Shown here: piece after piece, positions 8,691-17,942 of the stretch
Layout of the letters: each line of letters begins with the position of its first letter
Numbering within the stretch: position 1 is the first letter of the stretch
Assembly (NCBI RefSeq): GCF_004795055.1
Contig: NZ_SSBJ01000027.1
Span: forward strand, 1 to 64,000
Source of the DNA: Streptomyces sp. A1136
GTDB taxonomy: Bacteria > Actinomycetota > Actinomycetes > Streptomycetales > Streptomycetaceae
Length of the DNA stretch: 64,000 nt
Direction: 5' to 3'
Position numbers and translations under genes: made by a program
The notes under the pieces: generated by a model
Told to the model about the DNA's origin: nothing
Database searches by the model: none
The model's input: the letters and a program-made list of their open reading frames with translations, nothing else

Positions 8691-11159
8691 TCAGGAGCGG
8701 GCGAGCCGGGCCGCGACATAGGGCGCGGTGGCGCTGCGGCGGCCCCTCGCCACCTTGGCCGGCGGGCCCGCCGCGACGACCCGCCCGCCCGCGTCGCCGC
8801 CACCCGGCCCGAGGTCGATGACCCAGTCGGCGGTGGCGATCGTGTCCAGGTCGTGCTCGACGAGGACGACCGTGTTGCCGGCGTCGACGAGCCGATGCAG
8901 CTGTCGCAGCAGCAGTGCGATGTCCGAGGGGTGCAGCCCCGCCGTCGGCTCGTCGAGCAGGTAGAGCGCGTGCCCGCGGCGGGCTCGCTGCAGTTCGGTG
9001 GCCAACTTGATGCGTTGCGCCTCGCCACCGCTGAGTTCCGTCGCGGGCTGGCCCAGCCGCAGGTATCCCAGTCCCACCTCGCGCAACGTCTCCAGACTGC
9101 GGGAGGCGGCCGGGACGGCGGACAGGAACTCGGCGGCGTCGTCGACGGACAGCGCCAGCACTTCCGCGATGTTCTTGCCTCGGTAGGCGACTTCCAGCGT
9201 TTCGGCGTTGTACCGGGCGCCCTGACAAGTCGGGCACGGCGCGTAGGTACCGGGCAGGAACAGCAGTTCCACCGCGACGAATCCCTCGCCCTGGCAGGTG
9301 TCGCACCGCCCTTCGGGCACGTTGAAGGAGAACCGCCCGGCCGAGTAGCCGCGCGCCCTGGCCTCGTCCGTCGCCGCGTACAGCTTGCGCACCGCGTCGA
9401 ACATTCCCGTGTACGTGGCCAAATTGGACCGGGGAGTCCGGCCGATGGGCCGTTGGTCGACCCGGACCAGCCGGTCGAACGACTCGACCCCCGACGCGTC
9501 CGCGACGTCGACCTCCAGCTGCGCCTCGTCGGGCTCCTCGGGTACGAGTCCGAGGTGACCGCGGACGACCTCGGCGAGCACCTGCGTCACGAGTGTCGAC
9601 TTTCCGGAACCGGACACGCCCGTCACCGCCGTCAGAACGCGAAGCGGCACGTCGACGGACACGTCGTGCAGATTGTTGCGGGAGACACCGCGCAGATGCA
9701 GCCAGCCGTGCGGCGTGCGCGGGCGGTGATCGAGCGGCCGGGCGCGCCCGAACAGGTACCGGCTCGTGGCCGACTCCCCGACCCGCTCAAGACCGGCGAC
9801 CGGGCCGCTGTACAGCACGCGCCCGCCGCCCTCGCCCGCACCGGGGCCGATGTCGACCACCCAGTCCGCCCGCCGTACGACGTCCATGTCGTGCTCCACG
9901 ACGAACAACGAGTTGCCCGCCGACTTGAGGCCGTCCAGCACGTCCAACAGCGGTTCCGCGTCAGCCGGGTGCAGGCCCGCGGAGGGTTCGTCGAGGACGT
10001 AGACGACGCCGAACAGCCCCGAGCGCAGTTGGGTGGCGATCCGCAGGCGTTGCGCCTCGCCGGGCGAGAGGGTGGTCGAACGGCGCCCGAGGCTGAGATA
10101 TCCGAGGCCCAGGTCAAGTAGTACGTCGACCCGCGCGACCACATCTCCGCAGATCCGGACCGCGACCTCGGTCGTCTCCCCGGATCGGGCAGTCGACGTG
10201 GTGGCGTCGACCCTAAACCGCCCCGCGACGGGCCGCAGCAGCGCCACGACCCCGGTGAGCGGCATCGCGTTGATCTCGGCGATGGAACGTCCGGCGAAGG
10301 TCACGGCGAGCGCCTCCGGCCGCAGTCCGCTGCCGCGACACTCGGGGCAGGACACGCTCCTGACGAAGCGGAGCGCCCGTTCGCGCATCTTCTCGCTCTT
10401 GGAGTCGGCAAGGACGTGCATGACGTGCTTGCGGGCGCTCCAGAACCTGCCCTGGTAGCCGTAGTCGACGCGGTCCTCCTCCGGCTCGATGTACACGGAG
10501 GGTTGCTCGTCCGTGTACAGCAGCCAGTCCCGGTCCTTCTTCCTGAGCCTGCGCCACGGTCGGTCGATGTCGATCCCCAGGCCGCTCACGACACTGCGCA
10601 GGTTGGCGCCCTGCCAGGCACCCGGCCAGGCGGCGATCGCCCCCTCGCGGATGCTCAGCGAGGGGTCCGGGACGAGCAGGTCCTCGGCGACGTCGTGTAC
10701 CACGCCCAGTCCGTGGCACTCGGGGCAGGCGCCGGCCGCGGTGTTGGGTGAGAACGCCTCGGCTTCCAGCCGTGGGGCCCGGGGCGGATAGGTGCCGGCG
10801 CGGGAGTACAGCATGCGCAGCAGATTCGACAGCGTGGTGAGGGTGCCGACCGTCGAGCGCGAACTGGGCGTCCCGCGTCGCTGTTGCAAGGCCACGGCGG
10901 GTGGCAGGCCACTGATTTCCTGCACGTGGGGTGCGCCGACCTGTTGCAACAGTCTTCGGGCGTACGGTGCCACGGACTCGAAGTAGCGCCGCTGGGCTTC
11001 CGCGTAGAGCGTGCCGAACGCGAGCGAGGACTTGCCCGAACCGGAGACGCCGGTGAAGGCGACCATCGCGTCCCGCGGGACGTCGACATCGATATTCCGC
11101 AGGTTGTTCTCACTGGCGCCCCGGACATGCACGAAGGGGTCCCTCGCGTCCTTGTTCAC
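8691..11159 (-). CDS. UvrA-like excinuclease ATPase, short form
   Basis: This 822-residue double ABC ATPase has two full nucleotide sites. The first is Walker A GVSGSGKSSL (~36-45) with signature LSPGEAQRLRIATQ and Walker B VYVLDEPSAGLHP. The second is Walker A GVSGSGKSTL with LSGGEAQRIKLATE and LYLLDEPTAGLHP. UvrA-type zinc knuckles CPEC..., CDTC... and CPTC... are present. Canonical UvrA is ~950 residues; this one lacks length near the UvrB-interaction region, as in the UvrA2/drug-resistance-linked group. It probably binds damaged or drug-modified DNA without feeding the UvrBC pathway. It starts at GTG 11159 after AGGA. Confidence 0.9.
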   Translation of the reverse strand: MNKDARDPFVHVRGASENNLRNIDVDVPRDAMVAFTGVSGSGKSSLAFGTLYAEAQRRYFESVAPYARRLLQQVGAPHVQEISGLPPAVALQQRRGTPSSRSTVGTLTTLSNLLRMLYSRAGTYPPRAPRLEAEAFSPNTAAGACPECHGLGVVHDVAEDLLVPDPSLSIREGAIAAWPGAWQGANLRSVVSGLGIDIDRPWRRLRKKDRDWLLYTDEQPSVYIEPEEDRVDYGYQGRFWSARKHVMHVLADSKSEKMRERALRFVRSVSCPECRGSGLRPEALAVTFAGRSIAEINAMPLTGVVALLRPVAGRFRVDATTSTARSGETTEVAVRICGDVVARVDVLLDLGLGYLSLGRRSTTLSPGEAQRLRIATQLRSGLFGVVYVLDEPSAGLHPADAEPLLDVLDGLKSAGNSLFVVEHDMDVVRRADWVVDIGPGAGEGGGRVLYSGPVAGLERVGESATSRYLFGRARPLDHRPRTPHGWLHLRGVSRNNLHDVSVDVPLRVLTAVTGVSGSGKSTLVTQVLAEVVRGHLGLVPEEPDEAQLEVDVADASGVESFDRLVRVDQRPIGRTPRSNLATYTGMFDAVRKLYAATDEARARGYSAGRFSFNVPEGRCDTCQGEGFVAVELLFLPGTYAPCPTCQGARYNAETLEVAYRGKNIAEVLALSVDDAAEFLSAVPAASRSLETLREVGLGYLRLGQPATELSGGEAQRIKLATELQRARRGHALYLLDEPTAGLHPSDIALLLRQLHRLVDAGNTVVLVEHDLDTIATADWVIDLGPGGGDAGGRVVAAGPPAKVARGRRSATAPYVAARLARS

Positions 11160-11408
11160 CGTTCCTGATTACCTGATCGCGCGGGGAACCGCGCGACAGG
11201 CACCATCGCCGGGCGCCGCTCACACGAGAGTCCGGAGAGTCCTGGTATGAGCCGCTCCCGGGGAACGCGAAAACCGGTCTTCGGCGGATCACACAGACGC
11301 CTACCGTGACCTGCGGAGATGCCGCTCCTTATCCGCCGGCCTCAATGGGGGTTATCGTCGTCCGATCACGGACGGCAACCGGTCGTCTGTTTACCCACGG
11401 GAACCGCC

Positions 11409-11750
11409 ATGACTGATCTGAACGCCCTGCGGGCAAGCCTTGCGTCGGGTGAGCACGAATTCGCCGACACCCTGGCCTTCGTCGCCGCGCATTACGAGTA
11501 CCAGCCGCAGGCGTTCCGCAACGGGGAGCTGGAAAACGCCGCAGGTGAGAACGAGGGTTCCTGCAAGACGCTGGGACTGGCCCTGCTGGAGGGATTGAGC
11601 GACCAGGAGGCGTTGCTGGCATTCGGTGAGCACTATCGCAGCGTGCTGGCGACACCGGACGGCACCGATCACGGCAACATCCGCAACCTCATGACCCATG
11701 GCCTGGCAGGGGTGAGCTTCGCCGGGCAACCGTTGGCCCACAAGAGCTGA
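11409..11750 (+). CDS. HopJ type III effector-family protein
   Basis: This 113-residue soluble protein contains the family pattern FADTLAFVAAHYEYQPQAFR, ENAAGENEGSCKTLGLALLE and AFGEHYRSVLATPDGTDHGN followed by IRNLMTHG. This is the HopJ family (named from a Pseudomonas effector), which is also common in bacteria with no type III secretion. No secretion signal is seen. A housekeeping role seems more likely than an effector role here. The ATG at 11409 has a GGGAA ribosome site. The gene stands alone; its biochemical role is unknown. Confidence 0.8.
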   Translation: MTDLNALRASLASGEHEFADTLAFVAAHYEYQPQAFRNGELENAAGENEGSCKTLGLALLEGLSDQEALLAFGEHYRSVLATPDGTDHGNIRNLMTHGLAGVSFAGQPLAHKS

Positions 11751-12229
11751 ACAACGACGGCACCGGTAACAGGGTGAGTGCGGCCTTCTCCGGGCGCGCC
11801 CGGGCTACGACGAGCCAATGTCGCGCTGCGCGCCTGCCTCCTCACGAAGGCGGGTCATTTACGTCGCCCCGTCCGTGAAGAGAGCCTCGGGCTGCCGCAC
11901 GGAGCGTGCCCGCCCCGGTGAGCGCCGGACGAAATATGTCTCCCGGACCGGGCTGACGGGCGCTTCCCCGAGATGCTGCCGCAGCAGCCCCGCCGGCTGC
12001 GGTGCGCCTGCGGCACTTCTCCATGCAGATCACGCCAGGACAGCAGCGACAGCAGCCGGCTGACCTCAGGCCGGTCGGCATCTGCCGGCCGGCCCAGTGT
12101 GGCGATCGCTGACGACACGGAGGATCGTGTGCCCTCGCGGTGACCGAGACAGCCCCTTCCAGGTGGTCGGCCAGACTATGGCCCTCCCCGCCTCGGAGCC
12201 CGATCGGCAGCAACGGCTCGGGGAACTGT
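11751..12229. other. Intergenic stretch with weak remnants
   Basis: A perfect 14-base palindrome, CCGGGCGCGCCCGG, lies near 11797-11810 just after the HopJ gene. A minus-strand stretch near 12020-12090 reads PADADRPEVSRLLSLLSWRD, which looks protein-like. It has no start signal and breaks up quickly, so I do not call a gene. Confidence 0.3.
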
Positions 12230-12502
12230 TCAGCCGCCGCAGCCTCCTTGGTACCCCGTCGACTCTTCTTGCGGTGGATATTCGTAGTAATGACACCCAC
12301 ACGGCGCCCCGTGCCCCGACAGAGCGCTGCAACGGCCCGTGGCCTGGTCCTGTCCGCTTCGGTGCTCAGCCGGGCGGTGGCCGCAGGTGTAGCAGGGGAG
12401 CTCCGCGGGACCACCAAATACCATGTCGAGTGTCAGGCCGATGGCGAACAAAGCCAAGGGCGAGACGGCGAAGATCGCCAGGATCCAGTCGTCGCCGGTC
12501 AA
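12230..12502 (-). CDS. Small membrane protein with Cys-rich tail
   Basis: The product has 90 residues. Residues 5-30 (DWILAIFAVSPLALFAIGLT) form one membrane helix. The C-terminal part carries CYTCGHRPAEHRSG and then CSALSGHGAPCGCHYYEY, a set of Cys and His that could hold zinc in a soluble tail. It uses a TTG start at 12502 with a GGAAG ribosome site seven bases upstream; no ATG or GTG fits better. I do not recognise the family. Neighbouring small membrane protein 12702-12929 is on the same strand. Confidence 0.6.
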   Translation of the reverse strand: MTGDDWILAIFAVSPLALFAIGLTLDMVFGGPAELPCYTCGHRPAEHRSGQDQATGRCSALSGHGAPCGCHYYEYPPQEESTGYQGGCGG

Positions 12503-12701
12503 TGGTCTGCTTCCGGATGCGCGGCAAGCCTTGCCAGCAAAGACGTCAACTGCGTCACCTGGCGCAGAACTTGAGCTGGAAAAGCCCGCACGGGACCAGC
12601 GGGTCCGAGGCGCAGATCGTTCGTCTGGGTCCGTTCGTTCCCGTGTGGACAGCGCCTGCTACGACACGGAAACAGGGGCCACGAGCTGAAAGGCTCGCCG
12701 G

Positions 12702-12929
12702 TCAGGCCGTCCTTCGACGTTCAGGTGTCCTCCGCGTCTTCACCCCGGCGACGATGAGCGCCAGCCCCACGATGGCGATGCCGAGGTAAGCGGTGGACGG
12801 AAGGTCGACGAGCTTGTGCATCCACCCCCACTCCGTGCCGAAGACGGTCTGTGAGACAAAGCTGACAAGCCCCTGGGCTCCTACGACGTAGCCGATGCTC
12901 TCGACGGTGTATCCGATGGTTGTTCGCAC
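12702..12929 (-). CDS. Small membrane protein, unknown
   Basis: The product has 75 residues and two hydrophobic segments, about residues 9-30 (ESIGYVVGAQGLVSFVS) and 46-65 (YLGIAIVGLALIVAGV). They are joined by a Trp-rich loop, TEWGWMHKLVDLP, and followed by a basic tail, KTRRTPERRR, which fits a hairpin membrane protein with both ends inside. The GTG at 12929 follows a GAGAGG ribosome site. I recognise no family. Confidence 0.6.
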   Translation of the reverse strand: MRTTIGYTVESIGYVVGAQGLVSFVSQTVFGTEWGWMHKLVDLPSTAYLGIAIVGLALIVAGVKTRRTPERRRTA

Positions 12930-13233
12930 AGATCAACCCTCTCAAGGTGGCGCCGCACCAGCGTCCTCCACAAGGTCGAAAAGCCAGTAGGCCAAAGGAT
13001 GCAGTCGCCTTCGGACTCAAAGCCGACGAAGCAGCGGTTCGGCATCCGCTACCCGTACCCGCACCGGCTTGGCAAACGGTTCCGGAAGCCGTAATTCGTT
13101 CGGCCGGGAAGATCCGCCGATTGGGCGGTCCTCCGAAGCCGCAGCCGGCGCCGTCGCCTACGCCGCCTACCACCCGCACTGCCGAGATCGTTCCGCTTGC
13201 CGTGGGCTCGTATCTCGCTGCGTCATGCGCGAC
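12930..13233. other. Intergenic stretch, no supported gene
   Basis: It lies between the start of the leftward membrane protein and the end of the leftward AraC gene. Open frames here are Pro/Arg-rich shadows. Nothing regulatory stands out beyond the promoter that the gene at 12929 requires. Confidence 0.3.
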
Positions 13234-14277
13234 TCAGACGACAGCGCCGGGTCCGCTGCGGCGGAGGGCGGCGGGGGTGGTCGCGTACCAACGGTGGACG
13301 GCCCGGCGAAGGGCTCGGGCATCGGAGTAACCGCTGCGGGCGGCCACCGCGCTGACCGGGAGGTCGGTGGTGCGGAGTAGCCCGGTGACGTGGGTCCGGC
13401 GTATGGACTCGACCTCCTCGCTCCACGTGGTGCCGTACTCGTCCAAGCGTCGCTGGAGGGTTCGGGTGCTTGTGGCCATCCGCCGTGCCACAGCGGCAAG
13501 GGTCGGGGCGCAGTCACTGTGGACGGTGGTCAGTGCGGCGCGGAAGAGGTCCAGCCAGTTGTGCAGGGGGATCGCGGCGGCGAGGGTCTGTTCGGCGTGC
13601 TTTCGGAGCACCGCCGACAGACCCGGCTGTGCGTGGGGCGCGGGGGCCGTCAGGTCGGACGCAAGGAACGTGAGTGAGCTGACCGACGCTTCGAAGTCGA
13701 TGGCCCGCGTGCCGTACAGGTCGGCCAGAGCGTCGTGACGGCTGGGTGGTTCGGCCGCCAGGGCAACTCGGACCGGGATCAGTCGCCGCTGCGCGGCACC
13801 ACTGAGCCGGCGTTGGTAGAGACCGAGCGCGCAGGCGCGGACGGCGCTTGCCGCCTCGTACGCGAGATCGGCATGGTTGACGTGGCTGATGGTGATGTGT
13901 TCGCCATCGACCGTGACCTCCAGGGTGTCGGTGCCGATGTCGATGACGGTGCCGAGGTGGGCGGCTCCGTCCCGGATCCCTTCGAGCGGTGTCGGCGCGC
14001 AGGCGATCAGGTAGTCCCAGACCCCCAGGCTGCCGAGCTCCGGCTGCTGAGCCATCAAGAGCGACACATCCGGCCAGGGAGCGCGCATGGTCGCCAGCTC
14101 GGTGATGCGGATGCTGGTCAACGTGGGGGGTCGACACAGGTCGTTGTCGAGGTGCTCCGGCGCCAGCCCCGGCAGGTGCGCGTACCGGGCCGAGGGTATG
14201 CCGAGCAAGCGCGCGGTGCTCACGTTCAGGCGCGTGAGAGCGGAGGAGGACGTTCCGGGATGTGCGTGCAAGGCCAC
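13234..14277 (-). CDS. AraC-family regulator with PF12625-type sensor domain
   Basis: The product has 347 residues. The N-terminal ~200 residues follow the 'AraC-type arabinose-binding/arginine regulator' pattern (LLGIPSARYAHLPG, ITELATMRAPWPDVSLLMAQ). The C-terminal HTH pair is clear: TLAAVARRMATSTRTLQRRL and GLLRTTDLPVSAVAARSGYS followed by DARALRRAVHRW. The start is uncertain. GTG 14277 is chosen because homology begins shortly after and no ATG is available in frame. No ribosome site is visible, so a leaderless message is possible. The next gene upstream is the HAD protein. The effector is unknown. Confidence 0.8.
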   Translation of the reverse strand: MALHAHPGTSSSALTRLNVSTARLLGIPSARYAHLPGLAPEHLDNDLCRPPTLTSIRITELATMRAPWPDVSLLMAQQPELGSLGVWDYLIACAPTPLEGIRDGAAHLGTVIDIGTDTLEVTVDGEHITISHVNHADLAYEAASAVRACALGLYQRRLSGAAQRRLIPVRVALAAEPPSRHDALADLYGTRAIDFEASVSSLTFLASDLTAPAPHAQPGLSAVLRKHAEQTLAAAIPLHNWLDLFRAALTTVHSDCAPTLAAVARRMATSTRTLQRRLDEYGTTWSEEVESIRRTHVTGLLRTTDLPVSAVAARSGYSDARALRRAVHRWYATTPAALRRSGPGAVV

Positions 14278-14704
14278 GGGCGCCGAGCATAGATCAGAAC
14301 ACGCCAGACCGCTTTTCGCCGGGCGCGGCGTGTGAGGTCCCCGTGCTCGGCACGAGTGTCGCACCGTGGCGTGTTGGGCCCCATGGTTGGCGCCTACGGT
14401 CCCCTTGCATGCCGCCCCCATGGTCGTAACGTGTGATCGTTCGACCTGAACCGGAGGGCGCTGTCGGGGCTGTGACCACGAGGGCGACGCTTCGACGCAG
14501 GCAACGTGATCTTTCACTGGGGGGCGCGGGGGGCCTCCCAGTGATCGGATCGCGGTGAAGTTCGGCTGCCTGGGCGGCCTCGCTGGTCGTCGCCCCACCG
14601 TCGGGCAGAGAACAAGAATCGCCTTGACGAGTGTGAGGGGCTCGGCGACCTCTGCCGTTCATGTCCTGCACCGTGCCCCCGCCGTCGGGCCCGCGCGGTC
14701 GGTG
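14278..14704. other. Intergenic stretch upstream of the AraC gene
   Basis: This 427-bp gap lies between two leftward genes. It holds the hairpin at 14514-14544 and otherwise no supported gene. Confidence 0.35.
14514..14544. terminator. Hairpin downstream of the HAD gene
   Basis: TCACTGGG at 14514-14521 pairs perfectly with CCCAGTGA at 14537-14544 around a 15-base G/C-rich loop. It lies about 160 bp past the stop of the leftward HAD gene. There is no T-run, as is usual in Streptomyces. It could be a terminator or a regulator site for the AraC gene. Confidence 0.35.
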
Positions 14705-15337
14705 TCAATGGTGGCCGAGGAGTTGGACCAAGCCGACCGGGAGGAACGCGGGTCGGTGGGGTTGCCCGACCTGGTACGGCATGTAGCCCAGCGAGGCGGC
14801 GACATCGACCTCTTCGGCCGTCTCCGCTTGGAAAACGAGCCGGCAGTGCCCGGACTCGGTCCTCGCGCGCTCCCAGAGGACGGGAGCGGGCTTCCGCTCC
14901 GCCCCGGTGCGGGGGGTGAGGATCCGGTCGCCGAAGTCCTTCCAGGCGAAGGGCGCGGAGTCCTTCCACATCGCGTCGACTTCCTTCTCCAGCCTGGCGG
15001 CACGCTCGGCATCGGTCGTCCCCCAGGAGGGCGGAACGTTGGTGATCAGGCCGATCCTGATGTGGCGCTCGCGCAGTGCGCGCAGGTACGAGGCCGCTCC
15101 GGATCGGTAGGTGATGCCGCCGTCGGCGGCGGTGTGGACGAGGGTCTCGCCCAAGTCGAAGTACACGACGGGGCAGGCGGTTTCGTCGGCCGTACGCGCG
15201 ACGGATGCCGTGCCCGCGATCCCGCTCGCGCCTACGGGTGCCGCCTCGCTCACGGTGACGCAGAGCACGGTTGACGCCAACGCCGCACCGAGCGCGAGAC
15301 TCGCCCGGCCCATACCCTTGCGGAGGAATCTGTTCAT
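14705..15337 (-). CDS. Secreted HAD-superfamily protein
   Basis: The product has 210 residues. The first ~32 form a Sec signal peptide: a basic MNRFLRKGMGR, hydrophobic ASLALGAALASTVLCVTV and a cleavage-like SEAAP. The mature part has HAD motif I as VVYFDLGETLV, with a first Asp but Gly in place of the usual second Asp. It continues with ITNVPPSWG (motif II-like) and a distant lysine region, ERKPAPVLWERA. Changes at the second Asp usually alter or remove phosphatase action. The ATG at 15337 has GGGAGAAGG. Its role outside the membrane is unknown. Confidence 0.78.
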   Translation of the reverse strand: MNRFLRKGMGRASLALGAALASTVLCVTVSEAAPVGASGIAGTASVARTADETACPVVYFDLGETLVHTAADGGITYRSGAASYLRALRERHIRIGLITNVPPSWGTTDAERAARLEKEVDAMWKDSAPFAWKDFGDRILTPRTGAERKPAPVLWERARTESGHCRLVFQAETAEEVDVAASLGYMPYQVGQPHRPAFLPVGLVQLLGHH

Positions 15338-15587
15338 GGTGTCGTCGCCTTCTCCCTGTGCACCGCGCGGATGCACGAATGTCCGGTCCGTGACGTACAG
15401 ATGTCATCCATCCTCGTGGTGCCGCAGGGGTCTGCGCCAGACCCGGTCGTTCCGCGCCGATCAGATGAACTACACCCAACCGGCCCCAGCGGTACGGGTC
15501 GAACGCGGTCGTTCAGCGACTGCTCGGCTCGGATTGAGGGCCGACCGGGCGTCGAAGAGCGATTGCGGCCGCCGGCCACCCCACGTC

Positions 15588-15860
15588 GGTACCGCGGACC
15601 GTTTTGCCGGCTTCGGCGGCGTGGCACCGGTCCCGCGCGACTCCGGAAAGATCAGCAGGGACCTGCGGCGGCCGCGACGCCACAACCGACGGCTCCGGCG
15701 CATGCTCTCCACCTGAGCACTGCTCGGCGCCCGACGGTCCGAGGAGTCCTGCCGGTTCTACGACCGCAAACGCGCCGAGGGCGAGCGCCACACCCAGGCA
15801 GTCCTTGCCCTCGCCCGCCGCCGAGGCAATGCCCTCTCGACTCTCCTCCGCGACGGACGG
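15588..15860 (+). mobile_element. IS110-family transposase remnant
   Basis: One plus-strand frame reads FAGFGGVAPVPRDSGKISRD, LRRPRRHNRRLRRML, then an in-frame TGA at 15714, then FYDRKRAEGERHTQAVLALA, RRRGNALSTLLRDGR. This is the C-terminal part of IS110/IS116/IS902 transposases, whose usual form has APVPRDSG, then RRLRRVFYLSAQ, then KRAEG..H.QAVIALARRR. About 90 of ~400 codons remain, with a premature stop, no ends and no N-terminal DEDD domain. It is a dead scar. Confidence 0.82.
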
Positions 15861-15914
15861 TGCCCCACTCGCTCACTCACGCCCCCAACGGCCCTGGTGG
15901 CTCGACGGACCGCA

Positions 15915-16346
15915 TCAGGAATCAATCCCGTATATGGCGTACAGCAGATCACTGACGTACGCGCGTTCGGCTTCGCCGGCCGTCAGCCGGGCCCGTACCG
16001 CATCCGCCGCCTCCGGGTCACCGGCCACCGACGGCTCGACGACCGCCCAGCCCCTCCGGCCGCCCGGAGCCGGGACGGCGATGACCTCCAGATCGGTGCG
16101 TCCCGTCATCAACACCGCCAGCAACGACAGATACTCGCGTTGCAACGCCGGCCCGAACCCCTCGCCCTCCGGGCCGGCAAGAAGAGCCGGATGCCCCTCG
16201 GAGAGCATGGCGCAGGTGTCGCGGGCAGCGGTCACGACCGCTTCGAACCCCGCTCGGCCGCACCGGCCGGCGAGCGCGGCGAGATACCCGTCCAATGCGT
16301 CCTCTCCGCCAGGTAAGTCGCCCTCCGGCAGATCCGAACCATTCAC
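15915..16346 (-). CDS. Hypothetical protein
   Basis: This 143-residue acidic soluble protein contains DALDGYLAALAGRCGRAGFE, AALQREYLSLLAVLMTGRTD-like helices and a C-terminal AERAYVSDLLYAIYGIDS. It starts at GTG 16346 with a nearby GAGG. Codon use and length support a real gene, but I recognise no family. It overlaps the end of the IS110 scar region only by proximity. Confidence 0.55.
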   Translation of the reverse strand: MNGSDLPEGDLPGGEDALDGYLAALAGRCGRAGFEAVVTAARDTCAMLSEGHPALLAGPEGEGFGPALQREYLSLLAVLMTGRTDLEVIAVPAPGGRRGWAVVEPSVAGDPEAADAVRARLTAGEAERAYVSDLLYAIYGIDS

Positions 16347-16892
16347 CGCCTCACGCCCTCACTCGACAACCCGCACAGAATCGGTCCTTCCCACTGTAAA
16401 GACCATCGGCTGTCGTCGTGGGCGCGTCACCATTCCCGCTTCGGAACACGGCCGTCGCATGGCGTGCCGTAGGAGCCTGGGGCGGGCAAGGCCCGGGCGA
16501 TGCCGAACCGGGCTGCCGCGACGCCCCACCAGGCGATGCCCGTCGTCGGTGGTGCCGTGTCGCGTATCACGGCGTCGGGAGGTATGCCCCCGTACCGTCT
16601 CGTACGGACTGCGGGCTGGTGCGGCCGCCGGCGGACACCAGGTTCAGCGGCGTGCCGACGAGGTCCGTGATGATCGCGGGGAAGCGCCAGGCGGACGGCT
16701 GGGCCTGAGCCAGGCCCGTGCGAGCCGCGCGCAGGGCGGGGAGTCCGGAGGGGGGGAGCCTTCCGCTCCTGTTCCGGGCCGGTGCCGCCGGTCGGGGCGG
16801 GGTCTTTCGTCGGTCCGAGGAGTGTGTAGCGTCAGGGGCAGTGGTGTAGGGCCCGGGGATCTTCCCCGCGCGGAGGGAGAGGTCCGGGGTCG
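16347..16892. other. Intergenic stretch with one protein-like scrap
   Basis: A minus-strand reading at about 16572-16740 gives SAWRFPAIITDLVGTPLNLV, followed by SAGGRTSPQSV. It looks like real protein but lacks a start and continues into disordered sequence, so it is probably a remnant. The last ~40 bp hold the GGAGGGAGAGG ribosome region of the AraC gene at 16893. Confidence 0.35.
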
Positions 16893-17828
16893 ATGCAGAC
16901 CGTGCGTTTCAGCAGTGGTGACCTCGATGCCACGGAGGAGTTCCTGTCGGCCGCGTATACCCCGATGAGGATCGGGGGCCGGCCGGACGATACGCGGGCG
17001 AGGATCGAACGCAACGCCACCGACGAAGTGATCGTCGACCGGCTCCGGTTCGGGTACGAGATGACCTACGACGCGGGCTGCCTCAACCGTGTCTGCCTGA
17101 TCACGATGCACTCCGGGACGCTCGTGGACACCACGGGCGGGCGCGAGGAGGTCTACGGGCCCGGGGAGACGTTCCTGCTCGCCCAGCCCGATCAGCCCTA
17201 TACCGGTGCCGTTCGTTCCGCGAGCTACACGATCACCATGTTCGATCCGGCCCTGCTCGGACAAGCGGTGCCGTCGTCGTCCCGGCCCGTGCGGTTGACC
17301 GGACACCGGGCCGTGAGCCCCGCCGCCGACCGGCTCCTCGGCACGACGGTCGCGTTCGTACGCGACACCGTACTGACCGACCCGGTGGCCGCGGAGTCCC
17401 CGCTGCTGGTGGCCACCGCCGCCCGCCACCTGGCCGCCGCGACCCTCACGGCGTTGCCCAACACCATGTCCGGAGGACCGGATGCGATCGACTCCCGGGA
17501 CGGGGGCAGTGACACCCTCGCCCGCGCCGTCGCTTTCATCGAGGACAACGCCCACCGGGACATCGGACTCGCCGAGATCGCCGACTCGATCCCCGTGACC
17601 CCCCGGGCCGTCCAGTACGCCTTCGCCCGCCACTCGGGGACAACGCCCCTGGCCTACCTGCGGCGCGTCCGCCTCGCCCGCGCACACATCGACCTCAAGG
17701 CCGCGAACCCGGATTCGGCCACTGTGCAGGACATCGCCCAGCGCTGGGGCTTTGCCCACCAGGGGCGCTTCGCCGCCGCCTACCGCAAGGCATACAACAC
17801 CAGCCCCTCCCACACCCTGCGCACCTGA
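16893..17828 (+). CDS. AraC-family regulator, cupin-type sensor domain
   Basis: The product has 311 residues. The first ~180 match the AraC-binding-like domain that begins with VRFSSGDLDATEEFLSAAYT, as found in the NphR/FeaR-like group. The C-terminal ~100 residues form the HTH pair, with HRDIGLAEIADSIPVTPRAV followed by QYAFARHSGTTPLAYLRRVR and VQDIAQRWGFAHQGRFAAAY. The ATG at 16893 follows purine-rich sequence. There is no divergent partner, so its target cannot be read from context. Confidence 0.88.
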   Translation: MQTVRFSSGDLDATEEFLSAAYTPMRIGGRPDDTRARIERNATDEVIVDRLRFGYEMTYDAGCLNRVCLITMHSGTLVDTTGGREEVYGPGETFLLAQPDQPYTGAVRSASYTITMFDPALLGQAVPSSSRPVRLTGHRAVSPAADRLLGTTVAFVRDTVLTDPVAAESPLLVATAARHLAAATLTALPNTMSGGPDAIDSRDGGSDTLARAVAFIEDNAHRDIGLAEIADSIPVTPRAVQYAFARHSGTTPLAYLRRVRLARAHIDLKAANPDSATVQDIAQRWGFAHQGRFAAAYRKAYNTSPSHTLRT

Positions 17829-17942
17829 AAGCACCGCACTCAGAGCCGGCGGCCCCTCAAGGGTTTGTACCGACCTTCCCACCTCGCCCCGTACGGGCCG
17901 CAGGGCACACCCGGCCCCGGCCCTCTCCGCCCATGGGAGGTC

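Noticed and set aside
11409..11750. Type III secretion effector
   Set aside because: The family name is HopJ, but no secretion apparatus is present and the family is found in many free-living bacteria.
16644..17882. 412-codon minus-strand frame
   Set aside because: Gly/Val/Arg-rich shadow of the AraC gene at 16893, with no ribosome site or domain.
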